A DNA stretch of 64,000 nt from Mycolicibacterium brisbanense (GCF_001570425.1 NZ_BCSX01000018.1:186001-250000); one strand, 5' to 3'. Counted from the first letter of the stretch, positions 50,431-59,922 are shown. Notes: generated from the letters alone by a model not told the origin. Numbers and translations: made by a program.

Positions 50431-51285
50431 CTACAGGGGTCGACAGGTCCTGAGATAACTGAGGAACGAGGCCTGCAGGCCGGTGACGTGCGTTTCGTAC
50501 AAGATCTCGCTGGTGACGGCCTCGCTGCATGAGGTGAGGCGGTGAAGGACGGTGACCGCGTTCCTCGCCAGGTTTCGGTAGACCGCCAGGCTTCCGAGAA
50601 GCTCGCGGTCGTTGAAGGTCACGTGAAGCTTGGCGGCACGCCGGCTGTCACCCATCTCATCGAGCTGGGCGAAGACGCGGCTGTCCTCAGCGACGACGCC
50701 CGGGCTGCCCGCTCCGATGCTCTCGAAGAGGGCGGCGCCGGTGAGCCAGGTGTAGAGACTGAAAAGCCCGCCGTAGGAGTAGCCGAAGAGGCCGTGACCG
50801 CTTGTGGCTGTGCCATATTCGCGTTCGATCCGCGGGTGCAGTTCCGTGGTGAGGAAGCTCAGGAATACATCGGCGTGGGTGTCGCGAAGCTCGGCGAGGT
50901 AGGCGTCGGCCTCCTCGCGTGTCCTCGCGCCCGCTCGCAGTCCCAGCTCAACGGCATCGACGAGCTCCTTGGCGATGGGTTCGCCGGGGGGTACGAGGTC
51001 TCTGTTGCGCAGCCGATCCCAGTCCTGCGCCTCCTCGCCCGCATAGCCGACGCTGACTTGGATGTAGGGCTGGATCTGTTGCATGGGGTCCATCTGCGTG
51101 ACGATGAGCGGAGCCGTCAGGCCCACTGCCCAGTTGCCGTCGAGCACATACACGGCAGGCGCTCGGGTCGTCGCGGGGTCGTAGCCCGGTGGCGTGGTGA
51201 CCCAGACGCCGTAGTCGAGCCCACCGCTGGACCGCATCTCGAAATAGTCGGTGTCGGCGAGACAGCCGTGCCACAAGGTGCTCAT
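50431..51285 (-). CDS. esterase D-like alpha/beta hydrolase
   Basis: A 284-residue hydrolase related to siderophore esterases and esterase D-like proteins. The nucleophile elbow is LFGYSYGGLF with Ser170, preceded by TTPPGYDPATTRAPAVYVLDGNW. A possible acid lies in SPGVVAEDS, and His in NDRELLGSL...YETHVTG. Start ATG 51285 has AAGGA. It is divergent from a TetR gene with a paired operator (51338-51370), so repression by the TetR regulator is likely. Confidence 0.85.
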   Translation of the reverse strand: MSTLWHGCLADTDYFEMRSSGGLDYGVWVTTPPGYDPATTRAPAVYVLDGNWAVGLTAPLIVTQMDPMQQIQPYIQVSVGYAGEEAQDWDRLRNRDLVPPGEPIAKELVDAVELGLRAGARTREEADAYLAELRDTHADVFLSFLTTELHPRIEREYGTATSGHGLFGYSYGGLFSLYTWLTGAALFESIGAGSPGVVAEDSRVFAQLDEMGDSRRAAKLHVTFNDRELLGSLAVYRNLARNAVTVLHRLTSCSEAVTSEILYETHVTGLQASFLSYLRTCRPL

Positions 51286-51337
51286 CGAAGATCCTTCACA
51301 ACTGGCCGGCTGGGCGGCGCCGCGTCCTCGGCAGTGG

Positions 51338-51370
51338 TTATCCATTGGATAATAGTTTTCCAATGGATAA
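51338..51370. promoter_or_regulatory. paired TetR operator
   Basis: TTATCCATTGGATAA (51338-51352) and TTTTCCAATGGATAA (51356-51370), 18 bases apart. Both are inverted repeats around TCCAWTGGA. They overlap the likely -10 of the regulator (GTG 51380) and flank the esterase promoter. Confidence 0.8.
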
Positions 51371-51379
51371 ACTGCCGGA

Positions 51380-51946
51380 GTGATCTTGTCAAGCACGGAA
51401 AGGGGAGGCGACGCACGCGAGCGTCTTCTGGCTCGCCTCCTCGATGCCTTCGAGGACGCCCTTCCCTCGCCGGAGATGTCACTGCGAGAGGTCGCCGCCC
51501 GGGCGGAAACCAGCCACGCCCTCCTGCGGTACCACTTCGGGTCGCTCTCGGGCGTCTTGGCGGCCATGCTCACGGTGCAGCGGTGTCGTGACAACCAGGC
51601 GCTTTTGAAGTCCGCACAGCACGGCACCTTTGACGATCTCGTCGTGGCGATCTGGCGGGCCTACACCCGCCCGGAGCAGTTGTCGCGTGTCCGCGGCTTC
51701 TTTCACGTTGTCGGGCTCGCCGCATACAAGCCGGGGGAGTTTTGTGAGTTCATCGACTCGCTCGATGACCTGACCGCGATGCTGGCTTCGCTAGCGGAAC
51801 GCGAAGGGCGCGACACCAAGGAAGCGCTGAGCATGGCCACCGTCGCCGTTGCCGCGATTCGTGGCCTGCTCTTGCAACAAGTTCTGACACCAGCGGCCCA
51901 TTCGCAGGACGCGGTCGAGCTGATCCTGCGCATGGGCAAGCGCTGA
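51380..51946 (+). CDS. TetR-family transcriptional regulator
   Basis: A 188-residue TetR/AcrR regulator. The HTH is EMSLREVAARAETSHALLRYHFGSLSGVLAAMLTVQ. The C-terminal helices are typical ligand-binding segments. The start is GTG 51380 without a proper ribosome site, and the operator half-site GGATAA lies just upstream at the -10 position, so transcription probably starts near the GTG (leaderless). It most likely represses itself and the esterase. Confidence 0.9.
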   Translation: MILSSTERGGDARERLLARLLDAFEDALPSPEMSLREVAARAETSHALLRYHFGSLSGVLAAMLTVQRCRDNQALLKSAQHGTFDDLVVAIWRAYTRPEQLSRVRGFFHVVGLAAYKPGEFCEFIDSLDDLTAMLASLAEREGRDTKEALSMATVAVAAIRGLLLQQVLTPAAHSQDAVELILRMGKR

Positions 51947-51954
51947 TGTGCATC

Positions 51955-51998
51955 GGGGCTTTGAAGGAGCTGCCGTGCCTGCCGCTATTCAAAGCCCC
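51955..51998. terminator. hairpin after TetR gene
   Basis: GGGGCTTTGAA (51955-51965) pairs with TTCAAAGCCCC (51988-51998), a perfect 11-bp stem with a 22-base loop, nine bases after the TetR stop. There is no T-tract. Confidence 0.5.
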
Positions 51999-52435
51999 TC
52001 GAAATTGTTCAGAAGATGCATTTGCAGCAAATGCTACCGAGGTCGCGACAGTGAGCGAAATTGCCGCGAGTGGCCGGTCAATCGCCAGACGGATTGCGAC
52101 GGCCAGCACCTGTATTGCCGGCCGACGCCAGATGGAGACTTATTCGTCTTATGAAAACGTAACCGTTAGTGGCAAAACTCCATACTCGTCACTCGGTGTG
52201 CCATGCCGGTGGCGTCTGCGATGCCATGCGTAGCAAGGCCTTTGACTTCCGTGGTGGGGTGTCGAGGCGCTCCGTGAGGCAGCGTCATCATTTTTGATGA
52301 GCAATAGAATGCAGTCCGGCATTGCGGCGCTTATGCTGAGAGCACAGTCGATCAGCTACCGGCGACGGGGAGTGTGAACGGCCGACTACTGAGGCTTACC
52401 AAAGTTATGGGTTTCGGCAACGCGAGGAGTTTTAG
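51999..52435. other. 437-bp low-GC intergenic region
   Basis: AT-richer than most of the window. There is no convincing gene; frames here show poor coding bias. It contains a 6-bp inverted repeat TCATCATTTTTGATGA (52285-52300) and ends with the strong ribosome site GAGGAG of the MpaB-like gene. It may be part of the acquired island that follows. Confidence 0.45.
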
Positions 52436-53557
52436 ATGGCGGCCCGGGGGTTCAAGGCGCTCAAGAAAATCATGCAGACAACGTTTGATCCGGAGCTGGT
52501 GATTCCTGACGAAGTCAAGGTGCCAGAACTTACCGGTGATGACAGCTTGTCCCGGAAAGACCTTTGTCAGCACCCAATTCCTCCTGGCTCTCTGATCTGG
52601 AAGTACTGGGGGCGTCTCGATGTCGCGTTCTTCGGCAGCCCGGTAATGGGTCCGATTGCGGGCGCTTGGCCGCAGATGGGCCAAGCGACCTCGAGTTCTG
52701 TTCTTTTCACTGGTGACAGTTCTTTCGGCGCCCGCGCCAAAATATATAAGGAGCGGACCCGGAGATCTCGGGAGTATATTTACGGCACGGTGTACGGCAG
52801 TCCGGCTGAAGCGAAGAAATACGGACTGAAGACCAGGAATATGCACAAGCCCGTCAAAGGCACGCTGCATGGCGGTATGTATAACGCATTGAACGCAGAA
52901 ACCTTCTACTTCGCGCATGTCACTTTCTTCTACTATCTATTGATAGTAATAATCGAGCAGCTGTATTTCGACGGATCAATGCCACGAGCGATAAAAGAGC
53001 AGATATTTGAGGAATCCAAGGAGTGGTACAGCCTGTTGGGCGTGGACGACAGTTCTCAGCCTGAGACGTACGACGACTTCGAACGGTATCTGGACAACAT
53101 CGAACGTAATCGGCTGGTGAAATCTCAAGTAACGCAGGTCATGCTGGAACAATTCATGGAGCGCCGCTTGGCGCCGTGGTGGTGGCCCCCAGTCCTGAAG
53201 AAATTTGTGTGGCCGTGGTGGGCAGGGCGCCGGCAAGTCGTCGTCAATAGCTATCCGGCTCATGTCCAGGAGCTGTTCAATCTGGAGTGGACCCCCGAGG
53301 ACGAGGATATTTCTCGCCGCTTCATGCGTATGTATCGGCGGTTCTACGCGATCGCCGAGCGTCTGCTCCCGCTGAAGTATTTGTACTTGCCAATCGCGGT
53401 GAGCGGCTTTGAGCGGGAGGGGATCGATCCACGGAAAATCACTCTGGAGTCCGCACAGCAAGCACTCCGGGAAAGTCGCACCCGTCGCGCTGCGCGCGAG
53501 AGTGCGCCAATAGCTGAGGCAAACGAGGTGCCGGCGTCCGGCTCGCCGGTGGGGTAG
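52436..53557 (+). CDS. MpaB/Lcp-type oxygenase family protein (DUF2236)
   Basis: A 373-residue protein of the MpaB/latex-clearing (DUF2236) family of b-type heme or metal-dependent oxygenases. Recognisable parts are KIYKERTRRSREYIYGTVYGSPAEA (the conserved Arg/Thr then His/Glu-type region), HKPVKGTLHGGMYNALNAETFYFAHVTFFYYL, and WWWPPVLKKFVWPWWAGRRQ. Members oxidise polyisoprene, mycophenolic acid precursors or other hydrophobics. A strong GAGGAG site precedes ATG 52436. GC is clearly below neighbours. Confidence 0.82.
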   Translation: MAARGFKALKKIMQTTFDPELVIPDEVKVPELTGDDSLSRKDLCQHPIPPGSLIWKYWGRLDVAFFGSPVMGPIAGAWPQMGQATSSSVLFTGDSSFGARAKIYKERTRRSREYIYGTVYGSPAEAKKYGLKTRNMHKPVKGTLHGGMYNALNAETFYFAHVTFFYYLLIVIIEQLYFDGSMPRAIKEQIFEESKEWYSLLGVDDSSQPETYDDFERYLDNIERNRLVKSQVTQVMLEQFMERRLAPWWWPPVLKKFVWPWWAGRRQVVVNSYPAHVQELFNLEWTPEDEDISRRFMRMYRRFYAIAERLLPLKYLYLPIAVSGFEREGIDPRKITLESAQQALRESRTRRAARESAPIAEANEVPASGSPVG

Positions 53558-53596
53558 TGCGCTTATTGCCGTAGTCAGGCACGTGATCGGCGTACG

Positions 53597-54439
53597 GTGC
53601 CGACGACCGGTGCAAGGTACGCCTGGTTTGGCGGCCGGGTGCAGATAGGGTCGCCGGTGATGGGAAATGGTGCCCAAGCAATGCTGTCGTCTCCTATGGA
53701 GGCGTTCCATGGGGCTGGCTGGCTTGAGCACGGCTTCCATATGGAATCCCATTCCCACACCGACGGCCAGCTGGTGTACGCCGCCTCTGGCGTGGTGGCT
53801 ACGGCCACAGCGCAGGGGACGTGGGTGGCCCCAGCGACCCGGGTGACGTGGACTCCGCCGGGGTTTGAGCATTCCCATCGTTTCTATGGCTTGACCGACG
53901 TGCGGCTGGTGGTGATCCCCGCCGAATCATGCTCGGCTCTGGTCGGATATCCCGGCGTCTTCATGGTGAGTCCTCTTCTGCGCGAGGCACTTCTGTCGAT
54001 GACGGATCAGCAGAAAACGCGTAGCGCGCAAGCGGTCGACCGGCTCCGTGCTGTTGTGATCGACGAGCTGATCGAGGCCCCGGATCAGTCGCTGCACCTG
54101 CCCGAACCACGCGATGACCGGTTGCGAGCCGTCACAGAACTGCTGCGCAGCGACCCGGGGCGGTCGGCTACCCTGGCCGAACTGGGGCGCACCACCGGCG
54201 CCAGCGCACGTACGCTGAGCCGCCTGTATCACGACGAGCTCGGAACGAGCTTCATACGCTGGCGAACTATTCTGCGCATACACCACGCTCTGGCCCATCT
54301 CACCAGCGGCCGGTCCGTAACCGACACCGCGATCGAGTGCGGATGGTCGAACCCGACAACCTTTATCGATGCATTCACTGCCATCGTCGGCCAAACTCCC
54401 GGGCGATACCAAGCGACGCTGGATCCCCGCGGCGTGTGA
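53597..54439 (+). CDS. AraC-family transcriptional regulator
   Basis: A 280-residue AraC/XylS regulator. The N-terminal half is a cupin-like sensor (FHMESHSHTDGQLVYAASGVVATATAQGTWVAPATRVTWTPPGFEHSHR). The C-terminal double HTH starts at TLAELGRTTGASARTLSRLYHDELGTSFIRWRTILRIHHALAHL and continues with SVTDTAIECGWSNPTTFIDAFTAIVGQTPGRYQ. It lies between the MpaB-like oxygenase and PobA-like hydroxylase on the same strand, so it likely controls one or both. Start GTG 53597 is uncertain; the ATG at 53660 is an alternative. Confidence 0.88.
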   Translation: MPTTGARYAWFGGRVQIGSPVMGNGAQAMLSSPMEAFHGAGWLEHGFHMESHSHTDGQLVYAASGVVATATAQGTWVAPATRVTWTPPGFEHSHRFYGLTDVRLVVIPAESCSALVGYPGVFMVSPLLREALLSMTDQQKTRSAQAVDRLRAVVIDELIEAPDQSLHLPEPRDDRLRAVTELLRSDPGRSATLAELGRTTGASARTLSRLYHDELGTSFIRWRTILRIHHALAHLTSGRSVTDTAIECGWSNPTTFIDAFTAIVGQTPGRYQATLDPRGV

Positions 54440-54584
54440 CCGCGATACGAATCCGAGGTTGGCGACTTTTCAGCATCGCAGGTCCAGTTATCGGTGGGAG
54501 GCAGTCAACGAACGGCGGCAAAGTGATGAGGAGCAGTGCGCCCACCCAGGGCGCCCGATCACCCATCAGGAGCGTTGAACAGAC

Positions 54585-55751
54585 GTGAGCCGCATCGACC
54601 AAAACACTGTCGTAGTCATCATCGGTGCCGGAGTGGCTGGACTGACCCTCGCTAACTTTCTTCTTCGCAACGGTATTGATTGCATCGTGTTGGAAAAACA
54701 CAGCCGCAAGCATGTCGAGCAGCGTCAGCGGGCCGGGTCACTGGACGGTCGCGCCGTCCGCATGTTCCGGGAATGGGGCTTGGCTGAAGTCATCGAGGCA
54801 GAGACAGCCCATGACGACTCCGACTCAGAGGGTATGCCGCTGCGTATCGACGGGCAGGAACGGATATGGAGAGCCCTGGACGTCCTTGACGACGAGCCCG
54901 GAATCTTTTGTCCTCAGCAGGTTTTGGTTGGCAATCTCATCGAGGTCTTCTTGCGCGACGGCGGCGATCTGCGTTTCGAAGTGGACGTCGCGCTGCACGG
55001 ACTAGATTCGCAGCGACCGACCGTCCGATATCGGCATGCAGCGGGCGCCGACGAGGTGATCAACTGTGATTTCATAGCCGGCTGCGATGGCTACCGCGGA
55101 ATCAGTCGCCAATCCATCCCTGCTGGTACTTTGACGAGCTACTCGTATGAGCACGGATACGCTTGGCTCGCTTTTCTTTCCGCGGTTCGAGCGGACCCAC
55201 CTGCGGTAATGGCTGTGCACTCCAGGGGTTTTGCCGCACAGATCACCCGCGGGCCAAACCTGAGCCGTTTCTATCTGCAATGCCCCCTGACCGATGGCCT
55301 TGAGCAGTGGCCGGACGAGCGGATTTGGATTGAAGTCGACGCCCGATTCGGCGCGCCACCCGCGGCAACCGGACCAATCACGGACAAGCAAATCGTGCCA
55401 CTGAGCAATGTAGTACACAGCCCGATGCAGTACCGCGCTCTATATCTTCTGGGCGACGCGGCCCACCTGGTTTCGCCGATGAGCGCCAAGGGCATGAGCC
55501 TGGCGCTCGACGACGCCGATGCCTTCGCACGCGCGGTCACACAGTATGTGCAAAAAGAAGACTCGGTCCAGCTCGAGAGTTACTCGCAGACCCGCCTGGG
55601 CCACATCTGGGATACGCAAGTGCACGCGGTGTGGATCACCAATGTCATGCACGATGCCGGGGATCCCTCTTATGCGGGCGAATTCCGTAAGCGGCTGGCG
55701 CGCGCCGAGTTGGAGCGGATGATGTTGCCGCTGGCTCGGTCTGGTGCTTAG
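54585..55751 (+). CDS. FAD-dependent aromatic hydroxylase, PobA-like
   Basis: A 388-residue flavoprotein monooxygenase of the PobA (4-hydroxybenzoate 3-hydroxylase) group. The FAD site is VVIIGAGVAGLTLANFLLRNGIDCIVLEKHSRKHVEQRQRAGSLDGR, and the second FAD motif is ALYLLGDAAHLVSPMSAKGMSLALDDADA. The substrate/NADPH region contains GCDGYRGISRQSIP. It would add a hydroxyl group to an aromatic acid. Ring-cleavage genes are not adjacent. GTG 54585 has AGGAG at 12 bases. Confidence 0.88.
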   Translation: MSRIDQNTVVVIIGAGVAGLTLANFLLRNGIDCIVLEKHSRKHVEQRQRAGSLDGRAVRMFREWGLAEVIEAETAHDDSDSEGMPLRIDGQERIWRALDVLDDEPGIFCPQQVLVGNLIEVFLRDGGDLRFEVDVALHGLDSQRPTVRYRHAAGADEVINCDFIAGCDGYRGISRQSIPAGTLTSYSYEHGYAWLAFLSAVRADPPAVMAVHSRGFAAQITRGPNLSRFYLQCPLTDGLEQWPDERIWIEVDARFGAPPAATGPITDKQIVPLSNVVHSPMQYRALYLLGDAAHLVSPMSAKGMSLALDDADAFARAVTQYVQKEDSVQLESYSQTRLGHIWDTQVHAVWITNVMHDAGDPSYAGEFRKRLARAELERMMLPLARSGA

Positions 55752-55880
55752 AGCTGGATTCTGTTCTGCCGGGCCCGGTGGATCAGCTACGGCTCGATGG
55801 CGTGACGCGGTTCGACTGCCATAACCAATCCGGGCCGGACCAGCAGTGGAGCTAGAGGCGCGACGGCGCGCAGAATTGTG

Positions 55881-56690
55881 TCACCCGTTGTCCCGCCATG
55901 TGATCACCTGCTTGAGCGACGTGAGGTCGTAACCGTTGTCGGCCGTGAGTTCGGTCTGGAACAGCGTGACGCCTGCCTCGCGGAAACCATCGGCGCTTTG
56001 CGCGTTCTCCCACAGCGTCGAGCGTTCGATATCGGCGCCATTGCGGCCGAATGTCGCTGCCAGCTCATCGACGCGGTCGCTGGACCTGCGGAACGCGTCG
56101 AGATCCTGGAACGCGTGCCAGATGTCGGCGTGCCTGGCAACGGCGGGCAGCGACCGCTTGGGCCCCGTGCCGCCGATGAGGATCGGTATCTTGCGCACGG
56201 GCGGCGGAATGAGTGCGGCGAGCCGGTTCTCGATGCGGATCAGGCTGTCGTCGAACAGATCGAATCGGGAGCCGAAGGTTCCGAAGTCGTAACCGTAGGT
56301 GGTGTAGTCCTTCTCGTACCACCCCGCGCCGAGGCCCAGGATGAGCCGGCCGCCGCTGATGTGGTCGACTGTGCGCGCCATGTCGGCGAGCAGGTCCGCG
56401 TTGCGGTAGCCGACACCGGTGACAAGGAGCCCGATCTCGGCGTGTGAAGTGATCTCGCCCCACGAAGCGAGTGCGGTCCAGCCCTCAAAGTTGGCGACGT
56501 CGGGCTGCACGTCGGAGAGGATCGGCTTGCCGTCGACGATGGCCTCCATCGCGGGGCGGTGGAAGTGGTCGTAACCGAAGATTACGTCGGCGCCGAGGTC
56601 GTCGGCGGCCAGGACGGCGTCGCGCCATGTGGCGTAGTCGGTCGTTCCGCCGGGCTGGACCTGCACGGCGACGCGGACGGGACGGGTCAT
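55881..56690 (-). CDS. LLM class F420-dependent oxidoreductase
   Basis: A 269-residue luciferase-like monooxygenase-fold protein of the F420 type. Visible are VAVQVQPGGTTDYATW, LVTGVGYRNADLLADMARTVDHISGGRLILGLGAGWYEKDYTTYGYDF and IPILIGGTGPKRSLPAVARHADIWHAF. These are common in mycobacteria and use F420 for hydride transfer. Substrate unknown. ATG 56690 has AGGAG. Single gene unit. Confidence 0.92.
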   Translation of the reverse strand: MTRPVRVAVQVQPGGTTDYATWRDAVLAADDLGADVIFGYDHFHRPAMEAIVDGKPILSDVQPDVANFEGWTALASWGEITSHAEIGLLVTGVGYRNADLLADMARTVDHISGGRLILGLGAGWYEKDYTTYGYDFGTFGSRFDLFDDSLIRIENRLAALIPPPVRKIPILIGGTGPKRSLPAVARHADIWHAFQDLDAFRRSSDRVDELAATFGRNGADIERSTLWENAQSADGFREAGVTLFQTELTADNGYDLTSLKQVITWRDNG

Positions 56691-56928
56691 GGATGCTCCT
56701 AGGTCGGGGAAGAGGCAACTCTCGAGCCAAGTTCACCCCGGTGGGATTTATTCCGGGTCTGCCGGTTGATTTGGGTGGAGCGCCTGACCATGACGGGTTG
56801 ATTCGGCCCCGGTAGGACGGCGCGCTTTGCCCCCACCTGCCGACTCGTCGCCGCGGTTGGTAGAGGAAAACCCACGGCCTCCAGCCAAATCATTTGCCTG
56901 ACCGGACTGTTCGTGTGAGGCTGCGCCG

Positions 56929-57828
56929 GTGGACATGCACGCTGGCCAGTTGGCGATCTCCACCTTGACAGTGCGTGCATTGATTGACGAACAATTTCCG
57001 CGCTGGCGGGACCTTCCATTGCAGAGGGTCGTTGCCAGCGGCACAGTCCACGCGATCTTTCGCATCGGCGACAAGCTGGCAGCTCGGTTCCGCCTCGAGA
57101 ACGACGACGTCGAATCGGTATGGGCCGAAGTGCGGGCTGACGCGGAGGCGGCCCGTCAACTTGCCGGCCGGACGAGGTTCGCGACCCCCGAACCGGTGGC
57201 GATCGGCGTACCCGGCGGGGACTACCCGATGCCGTGGCTGGTGCAGACATGGCTTGAGGGAACCGTCGCGATAGACGACGATCCCGGGGAATCTGAGGGA
57301 TTTGCAACCGATCTGGGTGATTTCATCGCCGGTGTGCGACGGATCGATACCGGTGGGCGAAGCTACGACGGTCGGGGTCGCGGCGGCGAATTGGCCGCCC
57401 ATGACGAATGGGTCCAGATGTGTTTGACACACAGTGCGGACCTGCTGGATGTCGAGTGTTTACGTCGGATCTGGGAAGCGATGCGGGAGCTGCCGTGCGG
57501 AGACAGCCCCGATGTGATGAACCACGGCGATCTGCTGCCCGGGAACATCTTGGTAGACAACGGCCGCCTCGCGGGTGTCCTTGACGTTGGCGGACTCGCA
57601 CCCGCAGATCCAGCTTTGGACCTGGTATGCGCGTGGCATCTTTTGGAACCTGGGCCACGTCAAGTACTCCGCGAGCGTCTCGACGTCGATGATGCGGAGT
57701 GGGAGCGCGGAAAGGCCTGGGCGTTTCAGCAGGCCGTGGGCGCAGTCTGGTACTACGTCGACAGCAACCCGATATTCAGCCAAATAGGCCGCCGGACCCT
57801 AGGACGCATCAGCGCTGCTTCGCGTTAG
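56929..57828 (+). CDS. aminoglycoside phosphotransferase (APH)-like kinase
   Basis: A 299-residue kinase of the APH fold. It shows the catalytic loop MNHGDLLPGNILVD (Brenner HxDxxxxN type) and the metal-binding loop VLDVGGLAPADPALDLVCAWHLL. N-lobe residues include FRIGDKLAARFRLEND. The N-terminal Lys/nucleotide region is weak but present. Real substrate is unknown; many mycobacterial APH-like proteins are not resistance genes. The start is GTG 56929 or ATG 56935. Confidence 0.88.
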   Translation: MDMHAGQLAISTLTVRALIDEQFPRWRDLPLQRVVASGTVHAIFRIGDKLAARFRLENDDVESVWAEVRADAEAARQLAGRTRFATPEPVAIGVPGGDYPMPWLVQTWLEGTVAIDDDPGESEGFATDLGDFIAGVRRIDTGGRSYDGRGRGGELAAHDEWVQMCLTHSADLLDVECLRRIWEAMRELPCGDSPDVMNHGDLLPGNILVDNGRLAGVLDVGGLAPADPALDLVCAWHLLEPGPRQVLRERLDVDDAEWERGKAWAFQQAVGAVWYYVDSNPIFSQIGRRTLGRISAASR

Positions 57829-57898
57829 CCCCGAGCAGTCACGGAAGACCCGCTGTCTGCCGCCGCGCACTCACACTCAATGTTGCGCCCGAGCGGGT

Positions 57899-58801
57899 AT
57901 GTGCGGTGACATGGGTGCGATGTCTGATAAGTCGGGGTTTCGGAGCGCGGAATCACGAGATCGTTACCTGGCTGTCTATGACCGTGTGCGTTCGCTCAGC
58001 CCGGTGCCAGATGCAATCCACGATGTTGCTACTGCGTTTGGGGTCGTACGGGTGTACCAGCATGGACCTGACGGCGGGATTCCGGTTGTCTTGCTGCATT
58101 GCTTTTGGGCGACCTCGGCGATGTGGGCCGAACATATACCTGCCTTGGTAGGTGAATTCACGGTCTATACAGTCGATTTACTCGGTCAACCTGGTGCAAG
58201 TGTGCAGACCAAATCGATGACGACGGCGGATCAGTGCGCTCGGTGCATCGACGAGATTCTCGACGGGCCGGCCTTGAATGGAGTGCACCTGGTTGGGCAC
58301 TCGTATGGGGGTTGGACGGCTGCGCAGACTGCTGGACGGACACCAGCGCGGCTGGCGTCGGTCACGCTGATCGAGCCGTGCAACACCGTGGCTCGATTGT
58401 CATCGAAATTCTGGCGGACCGGAGTCTTACTGCTGGTGCCAGGAGCGGAACGCAAGGAGCGCACCGTAGCGGAGCTGCTTGGTCGACCAGAGTCGGGCAG
58501 CTTGCTCGACAGCGTGATGCAGCTGGTGATGGCAGCCGGCTCAGCCTTCGCGTCGTTCGGCACCCCGTTTCCACGTTTTGCGCCTGACTCTCTGCTGCGA
58601 TCGATCGATGTGCCGGTACAGGTCCTGTTGGCGGGCCGCACCATTCACGACTCTGCGAAAGGAATCGAGCGAATGCGGAGCGTTGTGCCGTCCTGGAGTC
58701 ATCGCCTGTGGCCGCATGCTTCACATATGTTGCCTTGTGAGGACATCACTGGTGTCAGTGCCTGTATACGCGATTTCGCCCAGCAGCACACCGAGGGATA
58801 G
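57899..58801 (+). CDS. alpha/beta hydrolase
   Basis: A 300-residue alpha/beta hydrolase: IPVVLLHCFWATSAMW, VYTVDLLGQPG, the nucleophile elbow HLVGHSYGGW, a late Asp in LLAGRTIHDS and His in WPHASHMLP. Substrate not predictable. ATG 57920 (MSDKSGFR) may be the true start, since the first seven residues look untypical. It follows the APH-like gene on the same strand (70-base gap). Confidence 0.86.
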   Translation: MCGDMGAMSDKSGFRSAESRDRYLAVYDRVRSLSPVPDAIHDVATAFGVVRVYQHGPDGGIPVVLLHCFWATSAMWAEHIPALVGEFTVYTVDLLGQPGASVQTKSMTTADQCARCIDEILDGPALNGVHLVGHSYGGWTAAQTAGRTPARLASVTLIEPCNTVARLSSKFWRTGVLLLVPGAERKERTVAELLGRPESGSLLDSVMQLVMAAGSAFASFGTPFPRFAPDSLLRSIDVPVQVLLAGRTIHDSAKGIERMRSVVPSWSHRLWPHASHMLPCEDITGVSACIRDFAQQHTEG

Positions 58802-58905
58802 CGGGGCCGGGTCCGTCAGCCGGCGGCGGCCGTCTTCTGATTACGGGTACTGGAACAGCAATTCGGCGCCACGGTTATCGAGATCCATGTCGCTCAGCTT
58901 TCGTA

Positions 58906-59922
58906 TCAAGAGTTGGGTGCTGCCGAGGGGGCCTGACCGTGCCTGAGCTCGCACGACTCCCACCATGACAGCACTCGGGTCCCGATAAGGGTGAGCCACT
59001 TGGACGGTTGTCCGGCAGGTACGTCCACTTCAAACCACACTCGCCCGGGATGCCGATCACCCTGCAGCCACGTGCCGTCCGGCTGCCGGGCAGCTCGGAT
59101 GAGTTCGATTGCATCTGCCATGCGCGGGTCCGGCTCGGCGCCGTCAACCGATGCAGCCTGCCGAAAGTAGTCGGCTGCGTTGAGGACGTTGTACGACCAG
59201 CGGAACGGATAGGCGAATCGGCCGATCCATGGAGCTACCGGCTCGTTCGTCGTGAGGCGGCGAAAAAGACTGCGCCGCAGCAGGTATTCCTGTCCGCGAC
59301 GCCGGGCGGCTTGGGTTTGGTCGGTCCCGCCGGTCGCAATGTCGTAGGCAAGCAAGCCTTTCAGCGAATTGAGGGTCGAGTGGAATGACGCTCGGGTCGA
59401 GCCTTCGACCCAATCGCAATTCCAGCCGCCTTCAGCCATCTGATGCTCGATGAACCAGTCGATGATGCCGGTGATATCCGCACCGAGCCACACCCCGTTG
59501 GCGACGGTCCAGGCGTTGATGCAACAGTCGACTTCGCCACTCCAGTACGGCAGGTCTTCGTACTCCCAGCGGCTGTTCTCCGCGAGAAGCTCGACGGTAC
59601 GCCGCTCATGGAGGACGTTGGCATCGATGCCCCATTCGCGCAGTGAGTTGAGCGTCCACGTCGTCGCCGTCCAGGGCTGACCGGCACCATCTGCAGCCTC
59701 AGGACCGTCGAAGTCGAAGTCTGCGGGGAAGAACGCACCGCCGGCCCATTGGCCATCGTCATCCTGGTGCGCGAGAAGCCGCGCGCCGAAGCCTTCGGTC
59801 GCCGTCCGTGCGCGCGTTGCTTGCCACACCTCGGCAGGTTCGCCTACGAGGTCACGCTCAACTTGCCAGCGCAGTGCCGGATCGGAATCCAACAGCCACT
59901 CGATCACGGACCCAGCCCCCAT
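58906..59922 (-). CDS. terpene-cyclase/prenyltransferase-like alpha-alpha toroid protein
   Basis: A 338-residue protein with helical repeats and aromatic/Gly motifs like QDDDGQWAGGAFFP, MAEGGWNCDWVEGST and AARQPDGTWLQGDR, reminiscent of QW-type repeats of squalene-hopene cyclases and prenyltransferase beta subunits. The usual DxDD cyclase motif is not seen. It may therefore bind rather than cyclise lipids, or have another function. No signal peptide. Start ATG 59922; GTG 59907 is also possible. Confidence 0.7.
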   Translation of the reverse strand: MGAGSVIEWLLDSDPALRWQVERDLVGEPAEVWQATRARTATEGFGARLLAHQDDDGQWAGGAFFPADFDFDGPEAADGAGQPWTATTWTLNSLREWGIDANVLHERRTVELLAENSRWEYEDLPYWSGEVDCCINAWTVANGVWLGADITGIIDWFIEHQMAEGGWNCDWVEGSTRASFHSTLNSLKGLLAYDIATGGTDQTQAARRRGQEYLLRRSLFRRLTTNEPVAPWIGRFAYPFRWSYNVLNAADYFRQAASVDGAEPDPRMADAIELIRAARQPDGTWLQGDRHPGRVWFEVDVPAGQPSKWLTLIGTRVLSWWESCELRHGQAPSAAPNS

